Shown in pieces: positions 43,788 through 53,391 of a DNA stretch of 64,000 bases (position 1 is the stretch's first letter; every line of letters begins with the position of its first letter). The stretch comes from VRUE01 sp963702575 (GTDB lineage Bacteria > Actinomycetota > Thermoleophilia > Solirubrobacterales > 70-9). The position numbers were made by a program, and so were the translations under genes. The DNA lies in contig CAVPCU010000005.1 in NCBI GenBank assembly GCA_963702575.1, forward strand, positions 248,001 to 312,000, given 5' to 3'. The notes beneath the pieces were generated by a model that saw only the letters and a program-made list of their open reading frames with translations, made no database searches and had not been told where the DNA came from.

Positions 43788-45082
43788 GCCTCTCGGCCGA
43801 CCAGCGAACCCGCTCCTGCGCGACGGAGCTGGTCTGCCACGAGTGTGAGCTTCGGCTGCCCCTTCTCGATACCACCTTCAGGTGTCTGGGCTGCGGCCAG
43901 ACCCTCGACATCGACTACGACTACGAGCTCGCGGCGAAGCGGATCGGCGAGCTGCCGATCGGCGAGCGCGAGCTCAACATCTGGCGCTTCGAGGAGCTGC
44001 TGCCGATCGTCGACGCCCGCGCGCAGGCGAGGGTCGGTCGCTACAGCGGCCGCACGCCGCTGATCCACGCCGACCGCCTCGGCGCCGAGCTCGGGCTGCG
44101 CAACCTCTACCTCAAGGACGACAGCACCCAGCGTCCCAGCCTCTCCTACAAGGACCGCGTCGTCTCGATGGCGGTCGCCCGTCTGCTCGAGCTGGGCGGG
44201 ACGGAGCTCGGCTGTGTCTCGACCGGCAACGTCGGCACCGCGGTCGCCTCGCTGGCGGCCAAGGCGGGCGTCGCCGCCTACGTCTTCTACCCGAGCAACA
44301 TGGAGCGCGGCAAGGCGCGCGCCTGCCGGGCGCTCGGCGCCGCCGTGATCCAGCTCGACGGCAACTACGACCAAGCCAACCGCGCCTGCCGCGAGCTCGC
44401 CCTGGCCACCGGCGTTCAGTTCACCAACATCACCCTGCGGCCGTTCTACGCCGAGGGGGCGAAGACCGCGGCCTTCGAGGTCGTCGAGCAGCTCGATTGG
44501 GTCTCGCCCGACCACTTCGTCATCCCGGCCGCCGGCGGCACGCTCTCCTCGCGCGTGCACAAGGGGCTGGGGGAGATGGAGAGGGTCGGCATGGCCGAGA
44601 CGACGGCGACCAAGATCCACGTCGCCCAGGCCGCGGGCTGCTCCCCGATCGCCACGGCGGTGCTCGACGGCAGCGGCGAGATCCATAGGCAGATCCCGGA
44701 GACGGCCGCCCACTCGCTGGCGATCGGCGCGCCCGGAGACGGCCCCCTGGTGGTCGACGCGGTGACGTCGCGGGGCGGCTCGGCGGCGACCGCGAGCGAC
44801 CCCGAGATCTTCGAGGCGCTCGACCTGCTCGGCGCCACCGAGGGGATCCTCACCGAGCCGGCCGGCGGCACGACGATCGCGGCGACGATGAAGCTGGCGA
44901 ATGAGGGCAAGATCGGCCCCGACGACACGGTCGTCGCGATCATCAGCGGCAACGGCTACAAGACCCTCGACGAGCATCCGGACAAGCCCTGGCCGGAGAT
45001 GGTCGCCTGCGAGGTCGAGGCGATGGAGGGGGTCCTCGCCGAATTCCGCCACTCCGGCGCCGGCGCCGCCCTGCCGAGCTAA
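43784..45082 (+). CDS. thrC: Threonine synthase
   Basis: ThrC converts O-phosphohomoserine to threonine with PLP. An N-terminal zinc-ribbon-like pair (CHEC and CLGC, residues ~18-37) precedes the fold-type-II PLP domain: the PLP lysine in LSYKDRVVSMA, phosphate-binding STGNVGTAVASLAAKAG, and GILTEPAGGTTIAA. The 432 residues fit the long type with a zinc ribbon. Its start is coupled to the leader ORF. Its last 4 bases overlap the convergent yjbQ-like gene. Confidence 0.94.
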   Translation: MSLSADQRTRSCATELVCHECELRLPLLDTTFRCLGCGQTLDIDYDYELAAKRIGELPIGERELNIWRFEELLPIVDARAQARVGRYSGRTPLIHADRLGAELGLRNLYLKDDSTQRPSLSYKDRVVSMAVARLLELGGTELGCVSTGNVGTAVASLAAKAGVAAYVFYPSNMERGKARACRALGAAVIQLDGNYDQANRACRELALATGVQFTNITLRPFYAEGAKTAAFEVVEQLDWVSPDHFVIPAAGGTLSSRVHKGLGEMERVGMAETTATKIHVAQAAGCSPIATAVLDGSGEIHRQIPETAAHSLAIGAPGDGPLVVDAVTSRGGSAATASDPEIFEALDLLGATEGILTEPAGGTTIAATMKLANEGKIGPDDTVVAIISGNGYKTLDEHPDKPWPEMVACEVEAMEGVLAEFRHSGAGAALPS

Positions 45083-45378
45083 AGCCGCTCAGGAGTCGTC
45101 CGCTGGTGCGCGTGGGAGTTGGTGTCGGCGTTCAGCCGGTTGTGCTCGTAATCGCCCTCGGAAGGAATCAAGCGCTCCAGCGCCTCTCGCAGGTCCTGCA
45201 CCCCGCCCGGCTCGTACTCCATGGTCGAGATCGCCGCGGTCGACCCGCGCACGAAGGCGACGAGCGTTCCCTCGCCGATTCCCGCCTCCTCGACGCAGCG
45301 CACCGCCTCGGCGGTGATGTCCACGACGTCGGTATCGCCGCGGGTCGAGAAGCGCAGCTCCACAGTCCTCACCGCCAT
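45079..45378 (-). pseudogene. YjbQ/UPF0047 family protein, C-terminally truncated
   Basis: YjbQ proteins have thiamine-phosphate-synthase side activity. Present: TRGDTDVVDITAEAVRCVEEAGI, GTLVAFVRGSTAAISTMEYEPG, DYEHN. After NADTNSHAHQR the usual ~35-residue C-terminus (hexapeptide-like VPVxxGxLxLGTWQ and the final acidic/Arg part) is missing, replaced by TTPERL and a stop that abuts thrC. At 99 residues it is ~40 short. TAGCTT ends 6 nt before the ATG (45385-45390, minus), a leaderless promoter. Confidence 0.75.
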
Positions 45379-45491
45379 GCCAGCAAGCTAGCGAAGCCGG
45401 CCTCGAGTGCAATAGGTATCTATTAGATTCTAATTAGACACAGTTCCGATACGGTTCGTGCGCAATCCGATCCAAAGAAAAGGAGCACCGC
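45379..45491 (+). promoter_or_regulatory. AT-rich promoter region and Shine-Dalgarno of the Excalibur gene
   Basis: An AT-rich stretch (45414-45440, ATAGGTATCTATTAGATTCT) and TTAGAC upstream of GATACG are candidate promoter elements. AAAAGGAG (45478-45485) lies 6 nt before GTG 45492. Confidence 0.4.
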
Positions 45492-45797
45492 GTGCGACCG
45501 TCCGTCCACCAGATCGCTGTCATCGCAACGCTTGCCGCCACCGCCCTGCTGATCGCGTCGCTGCCCGCCGGCGCCGCGGCCAGCGACAAGGACTGCTCGG
45601 ACTTCCCGACCCAGCGCGCCGCCCAGATCTTCTTCCTCAAGCACGGCGGCCCCCGCTACGACCCGGACCGCCTCGACGCCGACCATGACGGCATCGCCTG
45701 CGAGGACAACCCATGCCCCTGCTCCTCAAGGAAGCACCTATCGCTTGGTCTCGACGACCTCTCCGCAGATCGTCGCCGCGCCATGGACAGGCGCTAG
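45492..45797 (+). CDS. Secreted Excalibur calcium-binding-domain protein
   Basis: The 101-residue protein has a signal peptide (IAVIATLAATALLIASLPAGAAA) and an Excalibur domain: KDCSDFPTQRAAQIFF then the Ca2+ loop DADHDGIACEDNPC. The domain's conserved Cys pair and DxDxDGxxCE motif are intact. Extra Cys (NPCPCSS) follow. It probably acts at the cell surface. The C-terminal tail (residues ~80-101) is not conserved-looking. Confidence 0.88.
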   Translation: MRPSVHQIAVIATLAATALLIASLPAGAAASDKDCSDFPTQRAAQIFFLKHGGPRYDPDRLDADHDGIACEDNPCPCSSRKHLSLGLDDLSADRRRAMDRR

Positions 45798-45915
45798 GTG
45801 TAGTTCCTAACAACGTTGTTCATCCGGGCCTCCTTGAAGGCTGGGGGTCGTCGTCCTCGACCTCGTAATTGATGTTGAGCGAAGGTACGCCTTGGAACGG
45901 ATGTATCGGCCTCTG
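45798..45915. other. Non-coding stretch
   Basis: It holds a perfect 12-bp palindrome AACAACGTTGTT (45809-45820). No other signal was recognised. GC is lower than average. Confidence 0.3.
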
Positions 45916-46467
45916 TTACGCCGGAAGCTGCTCAAGAAGCGAGACCAACGACGCCTGCGGGCTCGGGTCGTCTTGTTCGCTACCGACCTCTTTGAGAAGT
46001 TCGCCGATCTGAGCTTCGCGGCCATTCTGCCGGTCGTCCGCGCGAGCATGGGCAAGCGCGGTCAAAGCGAGGTCGTACTCACCGGCATCGATGGCAACCT
46101 CGGCGACGGCAAGCTGGGCATCCGGGCCAGACCACTCGCTTTCCCCTCGCTGCTCCGCCAGGTGGATGGCACGGGTCAGGAATCCCAAGGCAAGATCGTT
46201 GATGCCGATCCGATTCATTGCCGAGCCGAGATTCCACGGATAGCCGGGCTCGCTGGCATCTAAGCGCATGGCCTGTCCATAGAGAGACAGCACGCGGTCA
46301 AGCTTTCCTTCTGAGAGAAAGCGCTCGATTGCCTGAGTCTCCGGCCACTCTCCGGGGCCAAACGCATCGACCAACAGCTCGTCGGCCTCACCGACAAGCT
46401 GCTCAGCCTTAGCTGCGGCTGCGGGCTCTGCGTCCTCTGGCCTGCGTGTATTGCGCGCGTTGCTCAT
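45916..46467 (-). CDS. TPR-like helical protein
   Basis: The 183-residue soluble protein has TPR-type helix pairs: LDRVLSLYGQAMRLDASEPGYPWNLGSAMNRIG, NDLALGFLTRAIHLAEQRGE, and VAEVAIDAGEYDLALTALAHARAD. It is likely a protein-protein interaction scaffold. Its start overlaps the end of the 74-residue gene upstream by 59 nt. GC and codon use are lower and more mixed than neighbours, suggesting transfer. Confidence 0.7.
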   Translation of the reverse strand: MSNARNTRRPEDAEPAAAAKAEQLVGEADELLVDAFGPGEWPETQAIERFLSEGKLDRVLSLYGQAMRLDASEPGYPWNLGSAMNRIGINDLALGFLTRAIHLAEQRGESEWSGPDAQLAVAEVAIDAGEYDLALTALAHARADDRQNGREAQIGELLKEVGSEQDDPSPQASLVSLLEQLPA

Positions 46468-46633
46468 CGGTCAATTCCTCTCGCCATGCGTGCCACTGCT
46501 TGGCTCGCTCTGGATTGTGACGCACGCCGAGGATTTCCTCGCCAATATGGACGAGATCGCAGACGCGAAGCTCCTCCCCAGTCCTCGGGTCAACGCCCGC
46601 CGGATTGTTCCAGTTGCGCGGCTTCCTCGGCAT
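46409..46633 (-). CDS. Small hypothetical protein
   Basis: The 74-residue protein (RTGEELRVCDLVHIGEEILGVRHNPERAKQWHAWREELT) has no recognised family and a basic C-terminus. It overlaps the TPR gene and is probably co-transcribed. Both belong to the lower-GC patch next to tRNA-Met. Confidence 0.5.
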   Translation of the reverse strand: MPRKPRNWNNPAGVDPRTGEELRVCDLVHIGEEILGVRHNPERAKQWHAWREELTDEQRAQYTQARGRRARSRS

Positions 46634-46745
46634 GTGCCGAGTCTTTCAGTGGAGCGAGACGGACAAGTGAACAGCCTCCGACCTCAACCTCGGGCGTTCA
46701 TCACGCCTACATCACCTTGACCCAGGCCTTGACCCGAGACAGAAA

Positions 46746-46765
46746 CGCCGCCCCGGAGGGCGGCG
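46746..46765 (-). terminator. Rho-independent terminator of tRNA-Met
   Basis: On the minus strand, stem CGCCGCCC-tccg-GGGCGGCG is followed by TTTCTGT, about 20 nt after the tRNA 3' end. Confidence 0.75.
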
Positions 46766-46785
46766 CATTTGGCTCTATAAAGCGA

Positions 46786-46859
46786 TGCCGGAGGAGGGAC
46801 TCGAACCCCCGACACGCGGATTATGATTCCGCTGCTCTAACCAGCTGAGCTACTCCGGC
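46786..46859 (-). tRNA. tRNA-Met (anticodon CAT), elongator type
   Basis: Acceptor GCCGGAG pairs with CTCCGGC. D arm GCTC...GAGC, anticodon stem GCGGA/TCCGC with loop ATCATAA (anticodon CAT), T arm with GGTTCGAGTCC. The fully paired 1-72 position argues against initiator tRNA. tRNA-Ile2 (CAT read after lysidine modification) cannot be fully excluded. CCA is not encoded. Confidence 0.93.
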
Positions 46860-46929
46860 CGGGGTGGCTGATGCTACCGGTGGGCAGGCGTCGGAGAGAT
46901 GGATCTCTGCAGCCGCCCGGTGCGGCGAA

Positions 46930-46935
46930 TAGCCT
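46930..46935 (+). promoter_or_regulatory. -10 box of the M29 peptidase gene
   Basis: TAGCCT ends 6 nt before the ATG at 46942. Confidence 0.5.
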
Positions 46936-46941
46936 TACTAC

Positions 46942-47895
46942 ATGTCGGAGGCGCTGGACAAGGCGGTAGGCACGATCATCCGCGATTGCCTTTGCCTGGA
47001 GCCATCCGAGGAGGTGCTGGTGATCTGCAACCCGATCACCGAAGAGATCGGGGCGCTGCTGAGGATCAACGCGCAGGGCGAGGGCGGCGACGCGACCCTC
47101 GCGGTGATCTCCGAGCGCGACTCGCACGCCGCCGAGCCGCCGGCCACGGTCGCCGCGGCGATGCTCGCCGCCGATATCGTCCTGGCGCCGACGATCCAGT
47201 CGATCTCCCACACCGAGGCGCGTAAGAAAGCGACCGAGGCCGGCGCACGCATCGCCTCGATGCCCGGCGTCACCGGCGAGATGCTTGGTCGCCTGATGTC
47301 TGCCGACATGAGGCTGCTGCGCAAGCGCGGCGCCGCACTCAGCCGGGTGCTGGGCGCCGCCTCGGAGGCCCGCATCACCTGCGCCCGGGGCAGCGATCTG
47401 CGCCTCGGCCTCGAAGACCGCACGGCGATCATCGACGCGGGCACGCTGACCAAGCGCGGCGCCTTCGGCAACCTCCCCTGCGGCGAGGCCTTCATCGCGC
47501 CGGTCGAGGGCACCGGCGAAGGTAGGCTGGTCGTCGACGGCTCGATCGCCGGCATCGGCAAGGTCGAGAGCCCGGTGGAGCTGACCCTGGTGGAGGGCCA
47601 CCTGGTCGACGCGAGCGGCCCCGAGGGCAGCCGGCTGATGGGGATGCTGACCGACGAGGGCGAGGGCGGTACGAACCTCGCCGAGCTGGGGATCGGCACC
47701 AACGAAGAGGCGACCCTGACCGGCAACATCCTCGAGGACGAGAAGATCCTCGGCTCGATCCACGTCGCCTTCGGCGCCTCGGCGGCGATCGGGGGCACGG
47801 TTCAGGTGGCCGTCCACCTCGACTGCGTCGTGCTCGAGCCGACGCTGGAGATCGACGGCGAGACCGTCGTCGGCGCCGGCAAGCTGGTCGTCTGA
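46942..47895 (+). CDS. M29-family aminopeptidase (thermophilic-type, metal-dependent)
   Basis: The 317-residue cytosolic metallopeptidase has the M29 signatures: GNLPCGEAFIAPVEGTGEGRLVVDGSI, GTNLAELGIGTNEEATLTGNILEDEKILGSIHVAFG. Metal ligands are in the Glu of GEAF, the Glu of LAELGIG and the final HVAFG. It removes N-terminal residues from peptides. It is shorter than classical M29 (~370-410) at the N-terminus. FtcD-like follows by 3 bases. Confidence 0.88.
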   Translation: MSEALDKAVGTIIRDCLCLEPSEEVLVICNPITEEIGALLRINAQGEGGDATLAVISERDSHAAEPPATVAAAMLAADIVLAPTIQSISHTEARKKATEAGARIASMPGVTGEMLGRLMSADMRLLRKRGAALSRVLGAASEARITCARGSDLRLGLEDRTAIIDAGTLTKRGAFGNLPCGEAFIAPVEGTGEGRLVVDGSIAGIGKVESPVELTLVEGHLVDASGPEGSRLMGMLTDEGEGGTNLAELGIGTNEEATLTGNILEDEKILGSIHVAFGASAAIGGTVQVAVHLDCVVLEPTLEIDGETVVGAGKLVV

Positions 47896-47898
47896 GCG

Positions 47899-48789
47899 GT
47901 GGCGGGGCCGCTGCTCGCCGTCCCGAACGTCTCCGAGGGCCGCGACCTCGCCCGCGTGGCGGAGCTCGAGCGCGCGTTCTCGACCGGCGTTGCGCTGCTC
48001 GACCGCCACTCCGACCCGGACCACAACCGCACCGTCCTCACCCTCGCCGGCGCGCCGGCGGCGCTGGCGGCGGCCCTCGCCGCAGGCGCGGCGGCGACGG
48101 TCGAGGGGATCGAGATGAGCGCCCACGAGGGCGTCCATCCCGCGATCGGCGCGCTCGACGTCTGCCCCGTCGTCTGGCGGGAGGAGGCCGAGCGGGACGT
48201 CGCCAGCGACACCGCGCTCGAGGTCGCCGAGGCGATCGGCGCGCTCGGCGTGCCGGTCTTCCTCTACGGCGAGCTCGCCGCCGGGCCAGAGCGCGCCGAG
48301 CGCGCCTACTTCCGCAACGGCGGCCTGGCGGAGCTGTGGCTGCGGATGGAGGCCGGCGAGCTGAGGCCCGACCGGGGCCCCGCCCTGCCGCACCGCAGCG
48401 CCGGCGCGACCATGGTCACCGCCCGCCCGCCTCTCGCCGCCTTCAACCTCGACCTCGACAGCGGCGACGTCGAGGTTGCCCGCGCGGTCGCGGCCGGGCT
48501 GCGCGAGTCCGGCGGGGGCCTGCCCGGGGTGCGGGCGCTCGGCCTCGGCCTGGCGGGCGGCCGCACCCAGGTCTCGACCAACATCCACGACCCGGTCACG
48601 ACGCCGCTCGCCGCCGTGGTCGAGCGGGTGCGCTCGCTCGCCGCCCCGCTCGGGGCTCGCCCGCTGGAGGCCGAGCTGGTTGGCCTGGTCCCGGCGGCGG
48701 CGCTCGCCGGCTATCCGGAGGACGTGCCGATCCGCGAGTTCGACCCCGCGCGGCAGACGATCGAGCGGCGCCTCGAGGCGCTCTCCTGA
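47899..48789 (+). CDS. Glutamate formimidoyltransferase-like protein (FtcD N-domain)
   Basis: FTCD moves a formimino group from formiminoglutamate to tetrahydrofolate in histidine breakdown. Visible: PLLAVPNVSEGRD, LLDRHSDPDHNRTVLTLAG, MSAHEGVHPAIGALDVCPVVW, NLDLDSGDVEVARAVAAGLRESGGGLPGVRALGL, and VSTNIHDPVTTP. The single transferase domain (296 residues) lacks the cyclodeaminase half. No hut genes are adjacent, so the physiological role is open. Confidence 0.88.
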   Translation: MAGPLLAVPNVSEGRDLARVAELERAFSTGVALLDRHSDPDHNRTVLTLAGAPAALAAALAAGAAATVEGIEMSAHEGVHPAIGALDVCPVVWREEAERDVASDTALEVAEAIGALGVPVFLYGELAAGPERAERAYFRNGGLAELWLRMEAGELRPDRGPALPHRSAGATMVTARPPLAAFNLDLDSGDVEVARAVAAGLRESGGGLPGVRALGLGLAGGRTQVSTNIHDPVTTPLAAVVERVRSLAAPLGARPLEAELVGLVPAAALAGYPEDVPIREFDPARQTIERRLEALS

Positions 48790-48806
48790 CGGCCCCCGGC
48801 GTGTAC

Positions 48807-48812
48807 TAGATT
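48807..48812 (+). promoter_or_regulatory. -10 box of the 48819 gene
   Basis: TAGATT ends 6 nt before the GTG at 48819. Confidence 0.5.
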
Positions 48813-48818
48813 CAAGCC

Positions 48819-49181
48819 GTGGCCCAGACGAGGAAGAAGCGTCGGCGCAAGCACCGCGGCACCCAGGGCGGGCGCGTCGACCCCAACCGCCGCCCCGGCC
48901 GCCCGCGCAGCCGCGAGGAGGCGAAGGCCAGGGCGCGCTCGGGCCGCAAGAGCGCCCCGAAAGTGGATGCGCCGCCGACCTGGCGCGGCTCGGCCATTCG
49001 CGGCGTCGCCGCCGCGGCGATCTTCACCGTGCTCCTGCTCGTCCTGTTCAAACGGCCGATCGGCGCGAGCCTCGGGCTCGGCGCGGCGATGCTCGTCTTC
49101 TACATCCCCGCCGGCTACTGGATCGACACGACCCTGTGGCGGCGGCGCGAGCGGGCGCGGATCCGCGCCCGCGACAAGTGA
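48819..49181 (+). CDS. Small membrane protein with highly basic N-terminus
   Basis: The 120-residue protein begins with a Lys/Arg-rich cytoplasmic region (TRKKRRRKHRGTQGG... to about residue 52), followed by two membrane helices (RGVAAAAIFTVLLLVLF and LGLGAAMLVFYIPAGYW) and a basic tail. No family is recognised. Its end overlaps the MBL hydrolase start (GTGA). Confidence 0.75.
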   Translation: MAQTRKKRRRKHRGTQGGRVDPNRRPGRPRSREEAKARARSGRKSAPKVDAPPTWRGSAIRGVAAAAIFTVLLLVLFKRPIGASLGLGAAMLVFYIPAGYWIDTTLWRRRERARIRARDK

Positions 49182-49822
49182 GCCTCGAGGTGCAGATGCT
49201 CACCGTCGGCCCATTGGCCGAGAACTGCTTCGTGCTGCGCCGCGAGGGCGCCGACCGCTGCCTCGTCGTCGACCCCGGCGAGGAGCCGGCCCGCATCCTC
49301 GCCGCCGCCGAGGCGATGGGCGCCGAGATCGAGGCGATCCTGCTCACCCACTGCCACTTCGACCACATCGGCGCCGTCGCTCCGGTCGCCGAGGCCACCG
49401 GCGCCCCGGTCTACTGCCCGCAGCTCGAAACGCCGGTCCTGGCCGACGTGATGGCCTACGTGCCGGTGCCCGGCATCGGCCCCTACGAGAGCCACCAGGC
49501 CGAGGAGACCGTCAGCGGCGGCGAGACGCTCGAGCTGGCGGGGCTGACGATCGACGTCATCTCGACCCCCGGCCACAGCCCCGGCCACGTCACCTACTCG
49601 GTGCGCGGCGAGGGCGCGATCTTCTCCGGCGACGTGCTCTTCCAGGGGTCGGTCGGTCGGGTCGACCTGCCCGGCGGCGACGGCCCGACCCTGCTGCGCT
49701 CGATCCGCACCCTGGTCGAGTCGCACCCGGCCGAGACCGGCGTCTACCCGGGGCACATGGGGACGACCACGCTCGGCGCCGAGCGGGCGACCAACCCGTT
49801 CCTCGCCGAGCTGGCGAGCTAG
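49178..49822 (+). CDS. Metallo-beta-lactamase-fold hydrolase (glyoxalase II-like)
   Basis: The di-zinc site is present: LTHCHFDHIGAV (the HxHxDH motif with His replaced at the first position by Cys in HCHFDH, still H-x-H-x-D-H), STPGHSPGHVTY, FSGDVLFQGSVGR, and PGHMGTTTLG. It fits the glyoxalase II-like group (hydrolysis of thioesters). GTG 49178 is the longest start, and the ATG at 49196 (MLTVGPLAENCFVL) matches the family start better. Confidence 0.9.
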   Translation: MSLEVQMLTVGPLAENCFVLRREGADRCLVVDPGEEPARILAAAEAMGAEIEAILLTHCHFDHIGAVAPVAEATGAPVYCPQLETPVLADVMAYVPVPGIGPYESHQAEETVSGGETLELAGLTIDVISTPGHSPGHVTYSVRGEGAIFSGDVLFQGSVGRVDLPGGDGPTLLRSIRTLVESHPAETGVYPGHMGTTTLGAERATNPFLAELAS

Positions 49823-49839
49823 CCTCGCCGCCGCGCAGG

Positions 49840-49845
49840 TAAGGT
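49840..49845 (+). promoter_or_regulatory. -10 box of hisS
   Basis: TAAGGT lies 9 nt before the ATG at 49855. Confidence 0.4.
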
Positions 49846-49854
49846 CGCGCGACG

Positions 49855-51095
49855 ATGGCGAGCAAGTACCAGGCCCCGCGGGGAACCTTCGACATCCTGC
49901 CCCGGGATGCCCGCGGGCGGGCGCGGCTCGAGCAGGTTGCGGCCGCGGTCTTCGCCCGCGCCGGGTACGAGCGGATCGCCACCCCGGCCTTCGAGGAGAC
50001 CGAGCTGTTCGAGCGCGGCGTCGGCCGCTCGACCGACATCGTCCGCAAGGAGATGTTCACCTTCGAGGACAAGGGCGGGCGCAGCATCACCCTGCGCCCG
50101 GAGGGCACCGCGCCGATCTGCCGCGCCTACCTCGAGCACGGCATGCACAAGCTGGCGCAGCCGGTGAAGCTCTCCTACTCGGGGCCGTTCTTCCGCCACG
50201 AGCGCCCGCAGGCCGGCCGCTACCGCCAGTTCCACCAGATCGGCGCCGAGGCGATCGGCACCGACTCGCCGCTGGCCGACGCCGAGGCGATCGTCCTGCT
50301 CGCCGACCTGCTCGCCGAGCTGGGCGTGCCCGGAGTCGAGCTGCGGCTCGGCAGCCTCGGCTCGCTGGCGGCGCGCAGCGCCTATCTGGAGGAGCTGAAG
50401 GCGCACCTGCACGCCCGTGAGGACGAGCTCTCCAAGGACGTGCGCGAGCGGATCGACCTCAACCCCCTGCGCGCCTTCGACTCCGACGACGAGGGGACGC
50501 GGGCGGTGATGGCCGCCGCGCCGACGATCGTCGAGCGGCTCGAGGACGTCGATGCGGAGCACTTCGCCGAGGTGCGCGCGCTGCTCGACGCGGCCGGCGT
50601 CGCTTACACGATCGACCCCACCCTGGTGCGCGGGCTCGACTACTACACGCGGACGATCTTCTCCTTCGTCTGCGACCGGCTCGGGGCGCAGTCGGAGATC
50701 GGCGGCGGCGGCCGCTACGACGGCCTGATCGAGCAGCTCGGCGGGCCGCCGACGCCGGCCGTCGGCTGGGCGGCCGGCATCGAGCGCATCCTGCTGGCCC
50801 TCGACGAGGCCGAGGAGCCGCCCGGTCGTGATGCCTTCATCGCCGTCGCCGACGAGGAGCAGCGGCGCCGGGCGATGGCGTTGGCCGGGGAGCTGCGCCA
50901 TGCCGGCGTCTCGGCCGAGGTCGATCTCGCCGGGCGCGGCCTCAAGGGCCAGCTCAAGCACGCCGACCGGATCGGCGCCCGCCGGGTCGTCATCCTCGAG
51001 GCCGGCGGCGCGGCGCAGCTGCGCGAGATGGCGAGCGGCGAGCAGCGCGAGGTCGAGGCCGGCAACCTGATCGAAGAGATCGCCGGGGGCGGGGC

Positions 51096-51099
<4 letters not shown>
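49855..51099 (+). CDS. hisS: Histidyl-tRNA synthetase
   Basis: A class-II synthetase: motif 1 region PAFEETELFERGVG, motif 2 GPFFRHERPQAGRYRQFHQIGAEAIG, the His-specific RGLDYYTRTIFSF, and motif 3 GWAAGIERILLAL. The C-terminal anticodon-binding domain (about residues 320-414) follows. The 414-residue length is normal. It overlaps aspS (GTGA). Confidence 0.97.
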
Positions 51100-52867
<1,768 letters not shown>

Positions 52868-52871
<4 letters not shown>

Positions 52872-53146
52872 GCCTGCTCGACCGCCTGCGCCGCGCCTTC
52901 GGCTCCGGGCCGGGCGCCACCCCGATCCACGTCGACGACCCCGCCTTCGACTCCTGGGAGGTTGTGCGCGACTTCGGCGACGTGCGCACCGCCCGGGCCT
53001 GGTACCAGGCGCTCGAAGAGGCCGGGATCGAGGCCGTGCTCACCTCCGACTGGCCGATCGACCGCTTCGGCCGCGGCGACATCTCGCTGCGGGTTCGCGG
53101 TGAGGACTGGAGCGAGGCGGAGTGGCTCCTCTCCAACCTCGACTGA
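52868..53146 (+). CDS. DUF2007-like small protein
   Basis: The 92-residue protein has the DUF2007 pattern: TARAWYQALEEAGIEAVLTS and SLRVRGEDWSEAEWLLSNLD. These domains are called putative signal-transducing but have no defined role. The ATG overlaps the aspS stop, so it is the last gene of the hisS-aspS unit. A small stem (GCCGC-ccat-GCGGC) lies right after its stop. Confidence 0.75.
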
Positions 53147-53391
53147 TGCCGCCCATGCGGCGTTCTACGGTGGGCGCGGGCGGGGCGCCGGTGCTACCGT
53201 TGCCCCGAGGCTCGAGCCCGCGCGCGAGCCGCTCCAACGTTTGACCCAACACAAACGGCTTGGGAGCCGATCTCTCTCGGTCTCGTGGGATCGCGAGGAG
53301 GCGCCCGCCCTTCACTTCAAGGGATCAAAGCCAGGGGCGGCAACGGCGGGTTGGAGCCTCGTTTGGCGTGGCGGCCCATAATTGACCGAGC
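53147..53391 (+). promoter_or_regulatory. Upstream region of the iscU-mnmA fusion gene
   Basis: The 245-bp gap has a weak hairpin after the previous gene and no ORF. CATAAT (53377-53382) lies 9 nt before the ATG at 53392 and is the likely -10. A TTGGAG at 53351 is 20 bp upstream, too far for a good -35. Nothing else was recognised. Confidence 0.45.

Noticed and set aside
45809..45820. Perfect palindrome AACAACGTTGTT as a regulator site
   Set aside because: Short, single, and not placed at a clear promoter. Noted only as sequence in a gap.
45916..46785. Integrative element at tRNA-Met
   Set aside because: No integrase and no repeat of the tRNA 3' end was found, so it is kept only as a low-interest observation.
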